A program made the position numbers and the translations under genes. Shown piece after piece: positions 7,957 to 15,541 of a DNA stretch of 64,000 bases. This DNA comes from Candidatus Saccharimonadota bacterium (GTDB lineage: Bacteria > Patescibacteriota > Saccharimonadia > Saccharimonadales > Saccharimonadaceae). The notes beneath the pieces are model-generated. The model ran no database searches. It worked only from the letters and a program-made list of their open reading frames with translations, and was not told where the DNA came from. Every line of letters begins with the position of its first letter. Position 1 is the stretch's first letter. The stretch spans positions 47,543-111,542 of the forward strand of contig JAFWSJ010000018.1 in assembly GCA_017524405.1 (NCBI GenBank), read 5' to 3'.

Positions 7957-8571
7957 CTAGCGAGTAAATCTCTCGGAAAGCGTCTTGTAAATCTGAATCT
8001 CTTCAGGCTTGAACCAGTAGGAAACTTCCTGCTCTGCCTCAGAAGCGTTACCAGAAGCATGGATGAGGTTTGCGACGCCTTCGTTGCGAGCATCAGCATA
8101 ACCGAAGGAAACGTGCGCGTAATCGCCACGAATCGTACCCATATCTGCCGCCATTGGCTCAGTCGAACCGACAATCTTGCGGACAACTGGAATCGCCTCG
8201 ACACCTTCGAGCACCATTGCAATCACTGGACCGGAGATCATGAAATCGACGACGAGATCGAAAGCCTTCTGACCACGGCGAGTAATCATCTTCGAAATCT
8301 CTTCGTAATGATGATAGTAGTGATCCTTGTCTGGGTTAACCATCTTGGTCGCAACAATCTTGAGACCAACGCGCTCAAAGCGAGAAAGAATCTCGCCAAC
8401 AATACCGCGCTGAACTGCATCTGGCTTGAAGATGATAAGCGTACGCTGGATCAAACCGTCTGGGTTATTTTCTTTCGTGAAACCGATATTCCAAGCGGTT
8501 GCCTTTTTCGTCTCGGCAGCGACCTGTTTTGCTGCACTTCCAATTTTCTTAGCTTCTTTTTTATCAGCCAT
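7957..8571 (-). CDS. ndk: Nucleoside diphosphate kinase, long form
   Basis: Transfers the gamma phosphate between NTPs and NDPs, balancing nucleotide pools. 204 residues against the usual 135-150: an N-terminal Lys/Ala-rich extension of about 40 residues precedes the core RTLIIFKPDAVQRG (43-56), and about 14 extra residues lie between RGDYAH (148-153) and the active-site loop NLIHASGNASEAE (168-180), with catalytic H171. The HASG form replaces the common HGSD. Start chosen from the AAAAGGAG ribosome site before the ATG at 8571; a TATAAT box lies about 20 nt further upstream. It matters in an organism that must import or salvage nucleotides. Confidence 0.93.
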   Translation of the reverse strand: MADKKEAKKIGSAAKQVAAETKKATAWNIGFTKENNPDGLIQRTLIIFKPDAVQRGIVGEILSRFERVGLKIVATKMVNPDKDHYYHHYEEISKMITRRGQKAFDLVVDFMISGPVIAMVLEGVEAIPVVRKIVGSTEPMAADMGTIRGDYAHVSFGYADARNEGVANLIHASGNASEAEQEVSYWFKPEEIQIYKTLSERFTR

Positions 8572-8614
8572 AAAAAACTCCTTTTCGATTATTATAACAG
8601 ATTAAAGCCCATAA

Positions 8615-9349
8615 TTAATGATTATCTACGCAAGCGATATCGCCGCCCTCGAGACGCATCGACAACGAATATTGGCGCGGCGCATTATGCCACGTAACCA
8701 CACCGCCTTCATCACTGCAAGACGAATTCAGCACCACAACAATCTTGTAGCCGTTCGGCCACTTACCTAGATAGCCGCGAATTGAAGCATCGTTTGTGCC
8801 GTTATCCGTAAGGTTATCCTCAATATTCTTTATGACTTTGAAGCCATATGCATTCCCATCCGGGTCAAGCCACTCCGCCGCCCCATCCTGGCACTTATAT
8901 TTCTCTTCCACGCTGCCCGTCGTTTTATAAACATCGTCAGTAATCTTCACGCACTTCGAATCAATATATCTCTGCACGAATTTCTCCGACGTCTCACCAT
9001 CAGCCCACGGCGTTTGCCCCCTATTGTTTGTCTGATAATCCTGAGCGGCAATCACGAAGTGGTTTAAACGAGCCCTACGCTCCTTGTCGCGCTCCTTGAC
9101 TAGACTTACTTCCGACGACTCCTCCTGTTCTTCGGTCTTCGAAGCCGCTTTGTCGTTCGGTTTACTGCCAGACCCCATCAAAACGATAATCAAAGCGATC
9201 ACTAGCCCCACCACTGCAACACCGAGCACCGCGATAATTACGTAAAGGCCAGTCTTCGAGTCTTTCTTCGGCGCCGGCGCAACCTGCATCGGCTGAACTG
9301 GCGCTACGGGCTGCGCCATCGGTTGGTTTTGGTATTCGTTGTTTTCCAT
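8615..9349 (-). CDS. Pilin-like ectodomain on an uncleaved membrane anchor
   Basis: 244 residues. Residues 1-28 form a cytoplasmic Pro/Gln/Met-rich tail, about 33-58 a membrane helix (LYVIIAVLGVAVVGLVIALIIVLM), then Lys/Glu-rich linker and a C-terminal domain that closely parallels the window's major pilin: YQTNNRGQTPW, FVQRYIDSKC, DPDGNAYGF, RQYSLSMRLEGGDIACVDNH in the same order and spacing. It lacks the KKG/FTIIE prepilin cleavage site, so PilD should not process it. Last gene of the pilD-xer operon, with a strong AAGGAGG ribosome site. It may be a membrane-fixed partner or adaptor of the pilus (inference). Confidence 0.7.
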   Translation of the reverse strand: MENNEYQNQPMAQPVAPVQPMQVAPAPKKDSKTGLYVIIAVLGVAVVGLVIALIIVLMGSGSKPNDKAASKTEEQEESSEVSLVKERDKERRARLNHFVIAAQDYQTNNRGQTPWADGETSEKFVQRYIDSKCVKITDDVYKTTGSVEEKYKCQDGAAEWLDPDGNAYGFKVIKNIEDNLTDNGTNDASIRGYLGKWPNGYKIVVVLNSSCSDEGGVVTWHNAPRQYSLSMRLEGGDIACVDNH

Positions 9350-9361
9350 TTTGCCTCCTTT

Positions 9362-10309
9362 TTAGATATCGCTATGGAATTTCTTATGTACTTCGCGAAG
9401 CTGCGGATCGGTCACGTGCGTATAAATCTGTGTCGTCGAAATATTCGCGTGGCCGAGCAGCGATTGCACCGAGCGCAAATCTGCCCCATTCATCAATAAA
9501 TCCGTCGCAAACGAATGGCGAAAAGTATGTGGCGTCACATGCTTCGTAATCCCAGCTGCGCGCACGTATTTTTCAATAATTCTCTGAATACTGCGCGGCG
9601 TCAAACGACGATAATTCCCCGAAGTGCCTTGGAGTGGCGTATTCCGCGAGTTATTAAGGAACAACGCCGGCAACGAATCTTTGCGCTCAGCTAGATAATC
9701 TTCAATCGCCTCCGCCGCCGCGTCGGTAATAAACACCGGGCGGTCCTTTTGCCCCTTACCGCGCACCATGAATTCCTTGCGCTGCAAGTTCACATGATCG
9801 CGATTCAAATTGATTAGCTCCGACACGCGAAGACCCGACGAGAATAATAACTCCATAATCGCGCGATCCCTAAGCCCCGTCTCCGTATCGAGCGGAATCT
9901 CTTTAAAAATGCGTTCTATTTCGTCCACGTGTAAGAATGTCACCTGCGGTCGATGCGTTCTCGGCAACTCCACGAGCGTCGGATCAAGCGTCTTAATCCC
10001 CCGCTTCGTCAAGTACTTCAAAAACCCGCGTAGCGCAACCAGATGATACGCCTGTGTCGTCACCGACAAAGTCTTGCCGTGCCCATCGCGTACCTCGTAG
10101 CGGTTCAGCCACAGGCGATACTTCCTGAGCCATTCCGGCGTAATATCGTCCGGCTTCATATCGCCATCACTAATCTCACCGTTAAACTCGAGAATTCGCA
10201 TGAGGCAAATCTCATAATTCCGCGTCGTAAAGCGGCTGCGCCCGTTCTCTACCTCGAGCGCTTCCAGGAATTCATTAATGAGATCCGCAACAAACATTCT
10301 AGAATCCAT
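9362..10309 (-). CDS. Xer-type tyrosine recombinase
   Basis: 315 residues, the normal size for XerC/XerD, with an N-terminal SAM-like DNA-binding domain (about 1-105) and a C-terminal catalytic domain. Catalytic residues are all present: R161 (SSGLRVSELI), the K of RGKGQKDR (183-190), H261 and R264 (HTFRHSFATD), H287 (LLGHANIS) and Y296 (TQIYTHV). The family resolves chromosome dimers at dif and some members integrate mobile elements. Overlap with pilD (11 bp) and tight spacing to the next gene show an operon with pilus functions, which is unusual for a Xer protein. XerC, XerD or a single-Xer system cannot be separated here. Confidence 0.9.
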   Translation of the reverse strand: MDSRMFVADLINEFLEALEVENGRSRFTTRNYEICLMRILEFNGEISDGDMKPDDITPEWLRKYRLWLNRYEVRDGHGKTLSVTTQAYHLVALRGFLKYLTKRGIKTLDPTLVELPRTHRPQVTFLHVDEIERIFKEIPLDTETGLRDRAIMELLFSSGLRVSELINLNRDHVNLQRKEFMVRGKGQKDRPVFITDAAAEAIEDYLAERKDSLPALFLNNSRNTPLQGTSGNYRRLTPRSIQRIIEKYVRAAGITKHVTPHTFRHSFATDLLMNGADLRSVQSLLGHANISTTQIYTHVTDPQLREVHKKFHSDI

Positions 10310-11108
10310 TAATAAAGTTTAGGAATAATACTTGGAAATAATAAACAACCAAGAAGCCCAAGATAAGGAATGGTCCAAACGGAATCATCGCATGTTTTTC
10401 CTTCTTCGCAATCGTGACCGGCAACATAATCACGCTACCAATCATATTCGACAGGAACAAGCAGAACATCGCGAGCCAGAAATTCCCTAGCATCATCGCG
10501 AGTGGCACGCACAGAATCGCATCGCCACTGCCAACCCACTTCTCTTTGCTCGCCTTGTACATGAAATAGTAGAACCCCGGCAAAATCAGCATCGCACCCG
10601 CAAGCTGAATCAAAGTCATCTGGTCAAACCCAAATAGAACAATTATTTTAATAAAGTTCACTACCCAAAATGCCACACCAAGCACGCAGCTCGCGATCAA
10701 AATCGGAACCGGCATCTCCTTCCACTTCGCATCATAGACGAACAAAATCGCGAACAACACTAGTTGAATGAGGAATAGCGCAAACTTCGCAATCTCAAAT
10801 CCGCAAAGCTCAACGAGTTGCTGATGATGTGGCCACAACACGAAAGACAACACGAACGCCACTGCGAGACCAAGCTCCGACAAAATCTCCGCCGCACCGA
10901 TTGGCTTGCGACACTTTCTGCACTTCCCGCCAAGCATCAACCAGCTAAGCACCGGAATGTTATCGTACCATTTCAACTTATAGCTACAATTCATGCAGTG
11001 CGAACGCGCTGACTTGTCGTGTTTGTAAATTCGCCAAGCCTGACAGCATGCAAAAGAGCCAAATGCCGCACCAAATACCCCCAAAATAATCATAAAAACT
11101 ATGTCCAT
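10299..11108 (-). CDS. pilD: Type IV prepilin peptidase/N-methylase
   Basis: Cleaves the leader of prepilins and methylates the new N-terminus. 269 residues with a polytopic membrane plan. Two CxxC pairs (C38/C41 and C63/C66) form the zinc site of the N-terminal cytoplasmic domain; the two catalytic aspartates of this A24 aspartyl protease are D126 (FVYDAKWKEMP) and D196 (GSGDAIL). The ATG at 11108 lies 6 nt from a TAGAAT -10 box. First gene of an operon with the Xer recombinase and the pilin-like membrane protein. Confidence 0.93.
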   Translation of the reverse strand: MDIVFMIILGVFGAAFGSFACCQAWRIYKHDKSARSHCMNCSYKLKWYDNIPVLSWLMLGGKCRKCRKPIGAAEILSELGLAVAFVLSFVLWPHHQQLVELCGFEIAKFALFLIQLVLFAILFVYDAKWKEMPVPILIASCVLGVAFWVVNFIKIIVLFGFDQMTLIQLAGAMLILPGFYYFMYKASKEKWVGSGDAILCVPLAMMLGNFWLAMFCLFLSNMIGSVIMLPVTIAKKEKHAMIPFGPFLILGFLVVYYFQVLFLNFINGF

Positions 11109-11131
11109 ATCTATATTCTACCACGAACAAA

Positions 11132-11158
11132 AAAGAACCTCCTTTCGGGAGGTTCTTT
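11132..11158 (-). terminator. Intrinsic terminator of the major pilin gene
   Basis: Minus-strand hairpin AAGAACCTCC/GGAGGTTCTT followed by T6, 10 nt beyond the pilin stop codon. Confidence 0.88.
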
Positions 11159-11169
11159 CCTAACCGAGA

Positions 11170-11721
11170 TTAGTGGTTATCGTTACAAGTAATCGAGTTA
11201 CCCTCGAGCATGTAGAAGAGAGCGTACTGACGTTCGCCAGTGCCTTTTACTGCCTGGTTTTCGTCGCCACACGTAGCATAGGTGACTGCATGAATAGTAT
11301 GCTTTGCATCAGAGAAATTCGTAGCATCAATCACACTATCATCAGTGCCTGTGTCTTTAATAGAAGTGTTACCGTCCATATTGTAGTTAGTACCATCTGG
11401 ATCGCGCATCTCGTCGCCAGTACAGCCATAACCATCATTCTCATCATAAGACGTACAAGTGTCATCGATGTATCGCTTTACGAAATTTTCATCAACACCT
11501 TTATTCCCACCATCTTTATGGAATGGCGTCTTGCCGTGGTTATTTGTCTGGTAATCGTTAGCAGCAGTTAGGATGCGAGAAATATCGTCCTCACGCTGAG
11601 TATTACGCTGTGAGCGCTGAAGCGCTGGGAGCGCAATGAAGACCATGAGGAAGATCAAACCTGCGATAGCAAGCACCAAGACCACCTCGATGATCGTGAA
11701 CCCTTTTTTGCTTTTAGCCAT
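11170..11721 (-). CDS. pilA: Major type IV pilin
   Basis: 183-residue prepilin. The leader MAKSKKG is cut before FTIIEV, with the conserved Glu5 of the mature protein and a long hydrophobic helix (VVLVLAIAGLIFLMVFIALP) typical of Saccharibacteria pilins. The globular part has YQTNNHGKTPF, four or more Cys that may pair as a D-region-like loop, and a DPDG segment. Start set at 11721 because AAAAAGGAG lies 8 nt upstream; a longer frame to 11769 lacks a ribosome site and would bury the leader. A strong -35/-10 promoter and its own terminator indicate an abundant, separately transcribed structural protein. Confidence 0.92.
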   Translation of the reverse strand: MAKSKKGFTIIEVVLVLAIAGLIFLMVFIALPALQRSQRNTQREDDISRILTAANDYQTNNHGKTPFHKDGGNKGVDENFVKRYIDDTCTSYDENDGYGCTGDEMRDPDGTNYNMDGNTSIKDTGTDDSVIDATNFSDAKHTIHAVTYATCGDENQAVKGTGERQYALFYMLEGNSITCNDNH

Positions 11722-11777
11722 TATATAGCTCCTTTTTATTTGTTTATTTTGCGATGCGAAAAACCGCAATTAACGTT

Positions 11778-11806
11778 ATTATACAAAAAACATAAGCAAA
11801 ATGCAA
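11778..11806 (-). promoter_or_regulatory. Strong sigma-70 promoter of the pilin gene
   Basis: On the minus strand TTGCAT (11801-11806), 17-nt spacer and TATAAT (11778-11783). The leader is about 50 nt and carries an AAAAAGGAG ribosome site. Confidence 0.8.
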
Positions 11807-11810
11807 GGGT

Positions 11811-13010
11811 TTAGGCGATTTCGTTTACGAGCGCGTAGATTGGGAACAAAATACCGCCGACCAAACCACCAGCTAGGATAGCAAGGAGGATCATCATCAC
11901 CGGCTCAATTGCCGAAGAAATTGCCTGAACTTTCTCGTCGAGTTCGTCTTCGAAGACCTGCGCGGCCTTCCCTAGCATCTCGTCCATCTTACCGGACTGC
12001 TCGCCAATCGCCGCCATCTGGTGCACGAGCGGCAAGATATATTCCTTATCCTTCAACGATTCGGACATTGCCTTACCAGCTTGGACCTTCTCCATTGCGT
12101 CTTTCACTTCATCGTAGACAATCACGTTGTTCGTGGCCTCGCCGGCGATATTCATCGTATCAAGCACCGCCACGCCGGTCGAAAGAAGAATTTGTGAGAT
12201 GCGCGTAAAACGCGCCATATAAAGCATGCGGAACAAACCATTAAACATCGGCACGTTTAGTTTAACCTTTGCAGCCATACGAATACCCGGTTCGGTCTTT
12301 CTATACTGCAAGAAGCCAACTACGAGGCCGGCAAGAATAATGAGTGCGAGCCACCAGAAATTAAGAATAAAGTCCTTTAGTGCAACGAGGAACAGCGTGA
12401 ATGGCGGCAATGTCTGGCCGAGATCCTGGTAAAGACCTTCCACCTGCGGCACAACCGCGAGCATCATGTAAAGGAAGACGACGAAAATCACAGCGAGCGT
12501 GATAATCGGCATGACCATTGCGCCCTTGATGCTGCCCATCATCTTTGCATCTTTTTCCTCTTGCGTAGCGATGCGCTTCAAGCTCTCATCGAGCGTACCG
12601 GAAACTTCACCAGCTTTGATCAAAGAAAGATAAACATTGCTAAATACGTCTTTGTGCTTGCCGAACGAATCACCAAGCGTATGACCTGCTTCTACGTCAG
12701 CCAAAATTTCCTCAACCACGGCCTTCATTGCCTTGTTCGAAGTCTGCTCAATCACCGTACGAAGCGACTGCGCAATCGGAAGACCAGCACCAACGAGCGT
12801 CGCAAACTGACGCGTAAAGTTAATGCGGTCCTTCGCGGTAACACGGTTCAACTTCTCGCCGAAGCTCGTGCCTTCCTCGCGAATCATATCTGGCACATAG
12901 CCACGATCAACCAAAAGCTTACCGGCAACGTTCTCGTTCTCGGCCTGAATCGTGCCTTTGATTACCTTACCAGTGCCCTGCTCTTTGGCTTTGTAGCTAA
13001 AGCGTTTCAT
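11811..13010 (-). CDS. pilC: Type IV pilus inner-membrane platform protein
   Basis: 399 residues, the usual length for the GspF/PilC family. Two T2SSF repeats: one around 65-190 (FTRQFATLVGAGLPIAQSLRTV, then a membrane helix near 165-190) and one around 265-395 (FTRISQILLSTGVAVLDTMNIAG, LPLVHQMAAIGEQSGKMDEML, final helix near 370-395). PilC is the platform that the PilB and PilT motors act on to add or remove pilin subunits. Translation is coupled to pilT by a 4-bp ATGA overlap. Confidence 0.95.
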   Translation of the reverse strand: MKRFSYKAKEQGTGKVIKGTIQAENENVAGKLLVDRGYVPDMIREEGTSFGEKLNRVTAKDRINFTRQFATLVGAGLPIAQSLRTVIEQTSNKAMKAVVEEILADVEAGHTLGDSFGKHKDVFSNVYLSLIKAGEVSGTLDESLKRIATQEEKDAKMMGSIKGAMVMPIITLAVIFVVFLYMMLAVVPQVEGLYQDLGQTLPPFTLFLVALKDFILNFWWLALIILAGLVVGFLQYRKTEPGIRMAAKVKLNVPMFNGLFRMLYMARFTRISQILLSTGVAVLDTMNIAGEATNNVIVYDEVKDAMEKVQAGKAMSESLKDKEYILPLVHQMAAIGEQSGKMDEMLGKAAQVFEDELDEKVQAISSAIEPVMMILLAILAGGLVGGILFPIYALVNEIA

Positions 13011-14224
13011 CCGCGCGACAACCTTTCAAATTCTTGTAGATCAACCGCAAACTCACGTGCATTATCGTGCGTGATAACACCCGTCTGAACGAGCTTAACG
13101 AGCGTGCGATCCATCGTCTGCATACCCTGGTCTGCACCAGTCTGGATAATCGTATCAAGCTGATGTGTCTTGCCCTCGCGAATCACCGAGCGAACTGCCG
13201 GGTTAGCCACGAGAATTTCTGCTGCAACTACGCGACCACCACCAATTGCTGGCACGAGGCGCTGCGCACAAATACCCATGAGGATATTCGAAAGCTGCGA
13301 GCGCACCTGTGGCTGCTGATGTGGCGGGAACACGTCGATCATACGGTCGATACTCTGCGATGCTGAGTTGGTGTGAAGCGTCGCGAAAACCAAGTGACCA
13401 GTTTCTGCGATCGTAATCGCTGCCGAAATCGTCTCAAGGTCGCGCATCTCACCGATGAGCACTACGTCTGGATCTTCGCGGAGTGCGCTACGAAGCGCTG
13501 CCGAGAAGGAATAAGTATCATAGTGGACTTCACGCTGAACCACTACCGAACGCTTCGATTTGTGCGTAAACTCGATAGGATCCTCAATCGTAATAATGTG
13601 GCAAGCCTTTTCAGTGTTGATCTTATCAACAAGCGCAGCAAGCGTCGTAGACTTACCGGAACCAGTAGGACCAGTCACGAGAACCAACCCGCGCGGGAAA
13701 TCTGCAAAGCTCGTCACGACAGGTGGCATACCGAGCTCAGCAATTGTCTGAATCTGATTTGGAATTAAGCGGAATGCGGCAGCAAGGTTGCCCTTTTCAT
13801 GGAAGGCATTCACGCGGAAGCGACCGAGGTCGCCGAATGAGAACGAATAGTCAAATTCCTTATCCTTGATAAGAATCTGCTTCTGGTCTTCTTCAAGTGT
13901 GGCAAAAACCAACTGCTCGACCGTAGGCTCGTCGAGAGCGGCATAACCAGAAACTGGCTGCAAGGCACCATCAATACGAAGAATCGGAGGAAGACCGACC
14001 TGAATATGCAAGTCGCTTGCTTTCGTGCGAACGCATTCCTCAAGAAGATTCTCGATGCGAATATTTTCCTTTGCAATCATCGGCGCGGCCGGCGCTACTG
14101 GAGCTGCCTGTTGCTGCGCTGGCGGTGTCATATCCTGGGACACCTCTGTAACCGGCTCTTGTGCCGGAGTCTGTACCGGTTCCGCTGCAGCGGCACCAGC
14201 ATTTACCTGCCCACTTTGTTCCAT
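13007..14224 (-). CDS. pilT: Pilus retraction ATPase
   Basis: 405 residues, about 50 longer than canonical PilT because of an Ala/Pro/Gln-rich N-terminal tail. Walker A GPTGSGKS (185-192), Walker B-type DPDVVLIGEMRD (251-262), His box TLHTNSASQSIDRMIDVFP, and the PilT C-terminal signature VRSVIREGKTHQLDTIIQ. It powers pilus disassembly, hence twitching and DNA uptake where present. ATG at 14224 lies 6 nt from TATAAT (14231-14236), giving a leaderless pilT-pilC transcript. Confidence 0.95.
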   Translation of the reverse strand: MEQSGQVNAGAAAAEPVQTPAQEPVTEVSQDMTPPAQQQAAPVAPAAPMIAKENIRIENLLEECVRTKASDLHIQVGLPPILRIDGALQPVSGYAALDEPTVEQLVFATLEEDQKQILIKDKEFDYSFSFGDLGRFRVNAFHEKGNLAAAFRLIPNQIQTIAELGMPPVVTSFADFPRGLVLVTGPTGSGKSTTLAALVDKINTEKACHIITIEDPIEFTHKSKRSVVVQREVHYDTYSFSAALRSALREDPDVVLIGEMRDLETISAAITIAETGHLVFATLHTNSASQSIDRMIDVFPPHQQPQVRSQLSNILMGICAQRLVPAIGGGRVVAAEILVANPAVRSVIREGKTHQLDTIIQTGADQGMQTMDRTLVKLVQTGVITHDNAREFAVDLQEFERLSRG

Positions 14225-14280
14225 ACTCCCATTATACTTATGCTTTTCAAAAATTACAACAAAAACCTACCCGTTTTCTG

Positions 14281-14396
14281 AAATAAAAAACTCTCTCGAT
14301 GGAAACATTACGGAGGCTACGGCCGAGTACGAAGCGGCGGCCTCCCGTAACGACGGGCCGGCCGAACGCTGTTTTCCATGAGAGAGTTTTTTATTT
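14281..14396 (-). terminator. Oversized palindromic terminator of rpoD
   Basis: Two 25-nt arms (14281-14305 and 14372-14396) pair with one bulge and end in a T-run; the right arm includes the rpoD stop codon. The about 65-nt GC-rich loop contains a second pairing (TTACGGAGGC with CCTCCCGTAA) and GGCCGGCC-like palindromic pieces. Much larger than the other terminators of the window. Confidence 0.7.
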
Positions 14397-15392
14397 CAAA
14401 TATTCGTGCAATTTTTTGGTGTCTTTGTTCTTGCGTAGCTTCGTCAAAGCCTTTGCTTCAATCTGGCGAATACGCTCACGCGTCACCGAGAACTCGGCGC
14501 CAACTTCCTCGAGCGTGTGGCTCTTCCCGCCACCAATACCAAAGCGCATCTTAATAATCTTCTGTTCACGATCGGAAAGCGTCGAAAGGATCGAAGCAAT
14601 TTGCTCCTTGAGAAGCTGCGTTGCGGCAGAATCTTCTGGCGAAATGCGGTCCTCGTCCTCGATGAAATCACCGAGCGAAGAATCGTCATCGTCGCCATCA
14701 CGGCCAACGGATGCGTCAAGCGATGCGATATCCTGCTTAATCTTCATGACATACTCAATCTTGTCCGTTTCCATGCCCATCGCCTTTGCGATTTCCTCGA
14801 CGGTCGGCTCGCGGTTAAGATCCTGCGTGAGACGGCGCTGCATACGCATCACCTTGTTAATCGTTTCAACCATGTGTACTGGAATACGAATCGTACGTGC
14901 CTGGTCGGCAATCGCACGCGTAATCGCCTGGCGAATCCACCAAGTTGCGTAAGTCGAGAATTTGAAGCCTTTGTCCGGATCGAACTTCTCGACAGCGCGG
15001 AGCAAACCGGTGTTACCTTCCTGAATCAAATCAAGAAAGTCTAGACCACGGCCAGAATAGCGCTTCGCAATCGAAACCACGAGACGCATATTTGACTCAG
15101 CCATTTTGTCCTTAGCCTTCTTCTGCTCTTTTGGCGTGCCGTTAATGATTTTCTGTGCGAGTTCATATTCCTCTTCCTGGCTAAGGAGCGGAATCTTACC
15201 AATTTCGCGGAGATAAAGCTTCACTGAGTCATCGGAAACTTCATCATAACCACCGGCTTCAAGATCGAGGTTCGCAATATCTTCCTCGCCCTCTTCGTCC
15301 ATATCGTCAAAACTCGGCTCGTCAACGTAATCGTCACCGCCGCCCATTTCGTCTAAATTATCTAGTTGTAGGTCTCTCTCTTCGTCGTCCAT
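14391..15392 (-). CDS. rpoD: Primary sigma factor (sigma-70)
   Basis: Directs RNA polymerase to promoters. 333 residues: short acidic N-terminus (about 1-50), region 1.2 ([22 protein letters not shown]), region 2 with [37 protein letters not shown] and [10 protein letters not shown] (the -10 binding helix), region 3 and region 4 with the [23 protein letters not shown] that reads the -35 box. No large non-conserved region, as in compact sigma factors. Follows dnaG in the classical dnaG-rpoD order but without rpsU, and has its own promoter. Confidence 0.96.
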   Translation of the reverse strand: MDDEERDLQLDNLDEMGGGDDYVDEPSFDDMDEEGEEDIANLDLEAGGYDEVSDDSVKLYLREIGKIPLLSQEEEYELAQKIINGTPKEQKKAKDKMAESNMRLVVSIAKRYSGRGLDFLDLIQEGNTGLLRAVEKFDPDKGFKFSTYATWWIRQAITRAIADQARTIRIPVHMVETINKVMRMQRRLTQDLNREPTVEEIAKAMGMETDKIEYVMKIKQDIASLDASVGRDGDDDDSSLGDFIEDEDRISPEDSAATQLLKEQIASILSTLSDREQKIIKMRFGIGGGKSHTLEEVGAEFSVTRERIRQIEAKALTKLRKNKDTKKLHEYLK

Positions 15393-15511
15393 AAAAACCC
15401 TATATAAGTTGCTATTCTTTGTTTTTTCAATCTTTGTTTTGTTTAAATAACTTCTATCTGGATGGGTAGTAAAACAAAAACTTGCCCGCTAATCCAGCGC
15501 ATTCATCGCAA

Positions 15512-15517
15512 ATTATA
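15512..15517 (-). promoter_or_regulatory. -10 box of rpoD
   Basis: TATAAT on the minus strand in the 149-bp gap between dnaG and rpoD gives a leader of about 115 nt, unusually long here. No good -35 hexamer is seen. Confidence 0.45.
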
Positions 15518-15541
15518 ACACATTAGATAGGAAAACCAAAA

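Noticed and set aside
7924..8697. 257-codon open frame on the plus strand opposite ndk
   Set aside because: It lies fully antisense to ndk, whose catalytic motifs are intact, and its composition is what the reverse of Lys/Glu/Ala codons gives.
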